Shown here: positions 61,539 through 64,000 of the stretch, in pieces
How the letters are laid out: the number at the start of each line of letters is the position of its first letter
Position numbering within the stretch: position 1 is the stretch's first letter
Notes under the pieces: model-generated
Databases searched by the model: none
What the model was told of the DNA's origin: nothing
Seen by the model: only the letters and a program-made list of their open reading frames with translations
Made by a program: the position numbers and the translations under genes
Assembly: GCA_021404565.1 (NCBI GenBank)
Contig: JAAWWF010000003.1
Location: 1-64,000 of the forward strand
Reading direction: 5' to 3'
Origin: Roseivirga sp.
GTDB lineage: Bacteria; Bacteroidota; Bacteroidia; Cytophagales; Cyclobacteriaceae
Length of the DNA: 64,000 nucleotides

Positions 61539-62534
61539 ATGGACTTAGAAAATTCCGGAGTACTCATTTTTACGATTGGCGGTATCATACTGCTCTTCGT
61601 CTTTCTTTATTTCGTTCCCGTCAGCCTCTGGATTACCGCCCGTTTTTCGGGAGTACGTGTAAGCTTACTGCAACTTGTTCTTATGCGAATCAGAAAGGTT
61701 CCACCGCGTATCGTTGTTGACTCGATGATTACCGCAACTAAGGCCGGACTGGATGTAACCACCAACGATCTGGAAACGCACTACCTGGCAGGAGGGAATG
61801 TGCCTTCGGTCATTAAAGCATTGATATCGGCCGATAAGGCCAATATAAATCTGCAGTTCAAGCAGGCTACTGCCATTGATCTGGCAGGTAGAGAAGTATT
61901 TGAAGCAGTGCAGATTTCTGTAAATCCAAAGGTAATTACTACACCCAAAGTGGCAGCTGTAGCTGCTGATGGTATTCAGCTGATCGCTGTAGCAAGGGTT
62001 ACGGTAAGGGCAAATATTCAGCAGTTGGTTGGTGGTGCCGGTGAAGACACGATTCTGGCCAGAGTTGGTGAGGGTATTGTTACTTCCATTGGTTCGGCCG
62101 CCACACATAGTGAGGTGCTCGAAAACCCGGATAAGATTTCTAAACTGGTACTTCAGCGAGGTTTGGATGCCGGTACGGCTTTTGAAATACTCTCAATTGA
62201 TATCGCTGATGTGGATGTGGGAGCAAACATTGGTGCTCAGCTTCAAACTGATCAGGCACAAGCTGACCTTAAGGTGGCTGAGGCAAAGGCAGAAGAGCGT
62301 AGAGCCATGGCGGTAGCAGAGGAGCAGGAGATGAAAGCTAAATCTCAGGAAGCACGAGCCAAGGTGATTTTGGCCGAATCTGAGGTGCCACTGGCCATAG
62401 CAGAATCCTTTCGTTCCGGCAACCTGGGGATTATGGACTTCTATAAGATGGAGAACATACAGGCAGATACCGATATGAGAGAATCTATTGCTAACCCGAA
62501 ACAAAAAGGCTCTTCCAAGAAGGATAAGAAATAA
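61539..62534 (+). CDS. floA: Flotillin-like protein FloA
   Basis: A 331-residue membrane scaffold protein of the FloA/YqfA type: a hydrophobic N-terminus ([20 protein letters not shown]), a PHB/SPFH domain (about 40-220, with [23 protein letters not shown]), and a helical C-terminal part rich in Ala-Glu ([18 protein letters not shown]) ending in [18 protein letters not shown]. FloA marks functional membrane microdomains. Coupled in tight order with the NfeD gene, which is the usual pairing. A terminator follows. Confidence 0.94.
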   Translation: MDLENSGVLIFTIGGIILLFVFLYFVPVSLWITARFSGVRVSLLQLVLMRIRKVPPRIVVDSMITATKAGLDVTTNDLETHYLAGGNVPSVIKALISADKANINLQFKQATAIDLAGREVFEAVQISVNPKVITTPKVAAVAADGIQLIAVARVTVRANIQQLVGGAGEDTILARVGEGIVTSIGSAATHSEVLENPDKISKLVLQRGLDAGTAFEILSIDIADVDVGANIGAQLQTDQAQADLKVAEAKAEERRAMAVAEEQEMKAKSQEARAKVILAESEVPLAIAESFRSGNLGIMDFYKMENIQADTDMRESIANPKQKGSSKKDKK

Positions 62535-62557
62535 ATCTGAATCCAATTCAAATAAGG

Positions 62558-62597
62558 CCCTTTCTCTGAACTTCAAGGCTCATGGAAAGGGTTTTTT
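62558..62597 (+). terminator. Terminator after floA
   Basis: CCCTTTC and GAAAGGG (62558-62564 and 62585-62591) can pair around a 20-nt loop, followed by a T-run to 62597 that overlaps the stop of the converging WG-repeat gene. The large loop makes it moderate in strength. Confidence 0.6.
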
Positions 62598-64000
62598 ATT
62601 TAACTGGCAGGGTGATCCATTCTGAAGGTTCTCCGACAAGGTATAGCTGACCGAAAGCTTCAATGTTTTCGAATGCCACCGGTACTTTATCCTCACCCGA
62701 AAGCGAAACAACTCCAAATCGACCTCCCTTGCTCACGATAAAATTCTGTCCGTCAGAAGTTTGAACGCTTTCATATTGGGGGCTTCGTATCAGGTTGCCA
62801 CGTTTATCAGCAAGCCCTAATAGTCCTCCTGAATTGACTATTATATAGTTGTCAAATCTTTCAATTTTGTTGTACTGTAGCTCAAGTACTAAGTGACCTT
62901 TCTTGTCTATCATGCCCGTAAAGTCATTCTGTTCAACCAGAGATAAGCCAGCATAAAAAGGAGCTATATGGCTGTATGAGGGTTGGATGATCAACTCTTC
63001 CTGTCGATTGATAATGCCCCATTTGCCAATAAGCTTTACCGCTGCCAGGCCTTCAGAAAAATGATCTACAGCCTCGTATCTATTGGCTATTCTTAGTCTG
63101 GCCTGTTCGCTTATAAAGCCCCATTGACCGTCAATTTTAGCGGCAATCCTATCTTCTGCATAAATGCCTAGTAATTCGGTATTAGGAGGTGTTCTAATCT
63201 TTTCCCCGGTTGAGGGGCGGAACAGCCAATGTGAGTCTGACTTTTTAAGCGCAAGCAAGTCATTATGTATGCTGTAAATAGAGTCGTAGTGATTTTTTGT
63301 CAGAGGTTGTCCCTGGTAATCCAGTACCTGATAACCGTCTTGGTCCTGGCTGATGAAGAGTCTGTTATTTAAGAGTCTTAACTTTTTCTGCGTATTAAAA
63401 ATGACCCGATCTGAGAAGTCAATGGTGCCTGACTGGGTGCCTTGTTGGTAATAAACAAAGCTGTCGTAGATAGCCAAAGAATCTTTATAGGGTGTTATGA
63501 TCCAGTGCCCACGGTCATTGATTACCCCTTGATTTCCCTGGTAATGAACCACCATTTTGTTTCCCACCATGGGTAAAAGGTCATCGTAAATAAAGGGGGT
63601 GACTTCATTTCCGTTTTGATCAAGAAGCCCGCTTTTACCATTTCTCACCGCCCCGATCCTGTGATCTGATACGGCAAAGAAGGATTCATAACGGTGGTTA
63701 CTTTGCAGTACCCCACGATGATTGAACGTTTGCCAGTCCTGCTTATCTCTTCGTCTGATCTGGCCGAAAATAACTTTCTCTCTGATTTCAACCTTGTCAT
63801 AGTTCATAGGTAGCACGAAGTTGCCCCTGGTGTCCATTATTCCCTGATATTCGCCATTGGAAACAATCAATAGCTTGTGTTTTACACTTACTAGTTGAAG
63901 ATTTTGCATATAAGTTTTGTACGCCTCTTCAATAGTGATTACCCCGACATTACCACTTGTTTGGATGGCGAAGTTATCGGCATCAATGGGAAGTACTTTG
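62596..64000 (-). CDS. WG-repeat protein, 5' end cut by the window
   Basis: The frame is open from the right edge (64000) and ends at 62596; a Met codon at 63909 is internal or only one possible start, because 30 more codons precede it without a stop. At least seven WG (KWG) repeats are visible (for example NGKSGLLDQNGNEV; DGQWGFISEQ; IGKWGIINRQEELIIQPSY; GGRFGVVSLSGEDKV), each about 45-50 residues, with the pattern xGxxGxxDxxGxxxxxxxY. WG-repeat proteins are common in Bacteroidota, often with N-terminal signal or anchor and no known catalytic function. It converges on floA. Confidence 0.85.
   Translation of the reverse strand, partial: KVLPIDADNFAIQTSGNVGVITIEEAYKTYMQNLQLVSVKHKLLIVSNGEYQGIMDTRGNFVLPMNYDKVEIREKVIFGQIRRRDKQDWQTFNHRGVLQSNHRYESFFAVSDHRIGAVRNGKSGLLDQNGNEVTPFIYDDLLPMVGNKMVVHYQGNQGVINDRGHWIITPYKDSLAIYDSFVYYQQGTQSGTIDFSDRVIFNTQKKLRLLNNRLFISQDQDGYQVLDYQGQPLTKNHYDSIYSIHNDLLALKKSDSHWLFRPSTGEKIRTPPNTELLGIYAEDRIAAKIDGQWGFISEQARLRIANRYEAVDHFSEGLAAVKLIGKWGIINRQEELIIQPSYSHIAPFYAGLSLVEQNDFTGMIDKKGHLVLELQYNKIERFDNYIIVNSGGLLGLADKRGNLIRSPQYESVQTSDGQNFIVSKGGRFGVVSLSGEDKVPVAFENIEAFGQLYLVGEPSEWITLPVK

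Noticed and set aside
1-64000. CRISPR arrays, transposases, integrases, phage genes, tRNA or rRNA genes
   Set aside because: No regularly spaced repeats, no DDE or integrase-like proteins, and no tRNA-like cloverleaf or rRNA-like sequence was seen on either strand. The protein content is core or envelope genes throughout.

Overview
The window looks like the chromosome of a marine-type Bacteroidota bacterium, most likely in the Cytophagales (Fulvivirga/Marivirga/Roseivirga-like); this is inferred from gene content only, because no rRNA or marker tree is available. The signs are three components of the type IX secretion system (PorU, PorV, SprA), a C-terminal T9SS sorting domain on a giant surface protein, a one-polypeptide hybrid two-component regulator, Bacteroidota-only families (DUF4837, DUF4292, BT_3928-like, DUF1599), and promoters of the Bacteroidota type (TAnnTTTG at -7, sometimes TTG at -33). 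I see no tRNA, rRNA, CRISPR array, transposase, integrase or prophage. The window is ordinary host chromosome with a few lineage-specific loci.

Layout. 1-7.4 kb (minus): an operon of MBL hydrolase, PssA, PorU, PorV and an M16-like protein without the zinc motif. 7.5-12.8 kb (plus): FAD oxidoreductase, a TolB-like propeller/barrel protein and YicC, closed by a bidirectional terminator. 12.9-23.7 kb (minus): three tandem TonB-like proteins, VanZ, GcvH, SprA and RuvA. 23.8-33.4 kb (minus): DUF4837 lipoprotein, MltD-like transglycosylase, GatA, TatA, an EnvC-like amidase activator, DUF4292 lipoprotein, a TPR protein and a Wzx-like flippase, largely an envelope-biogenesis block. 33.6-36.0 kb: enoyl-CoA hydratase and isocitrate dehydrogenase from divergent promoters. 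36.1-45.9 kb (minus): a lipoprotein, a T9SS surface protein of about 2156 residues and a hybrid sensor kinase/AraC regulator, with a perfect 13-bp direct repeat at 21-bp spacing in front of the surface-protein gene. 46.2-49.4 kb: a membrane-anchored unknown and a threonine-to-glycine locus (SDR-type threonine dehydrogenase, small basic protein, Kbl). 49.6-52.2 kb: two paralogous beta-propeller lipoproteins. 52.4-56.2 kb: CdaA-FolP diverging from DUF1599, a BT_3928-like protein and AroK. 56.2-59.4 kb: a FadL-like barrel and a Ser/Arg-rich lipoprotein. 59.5-64 kb: ProS, NfeD and flotillin FloA, then a WG-repeat protein that runs off the right edge.

How they work together. PorU, PorV and SprA serve the same export route that should deliver the giant surface protein, while the TonB paralogs would energise outer-membrane transporters and MltD, the EnvC-like factor, the flippase and the LolA/B-like lipoproteins build the envelope. 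The most distinctive candidate system is the regulator-operator-surface protein-lipoprotein module at 36-46 kb, whose ligand and function are unknown.
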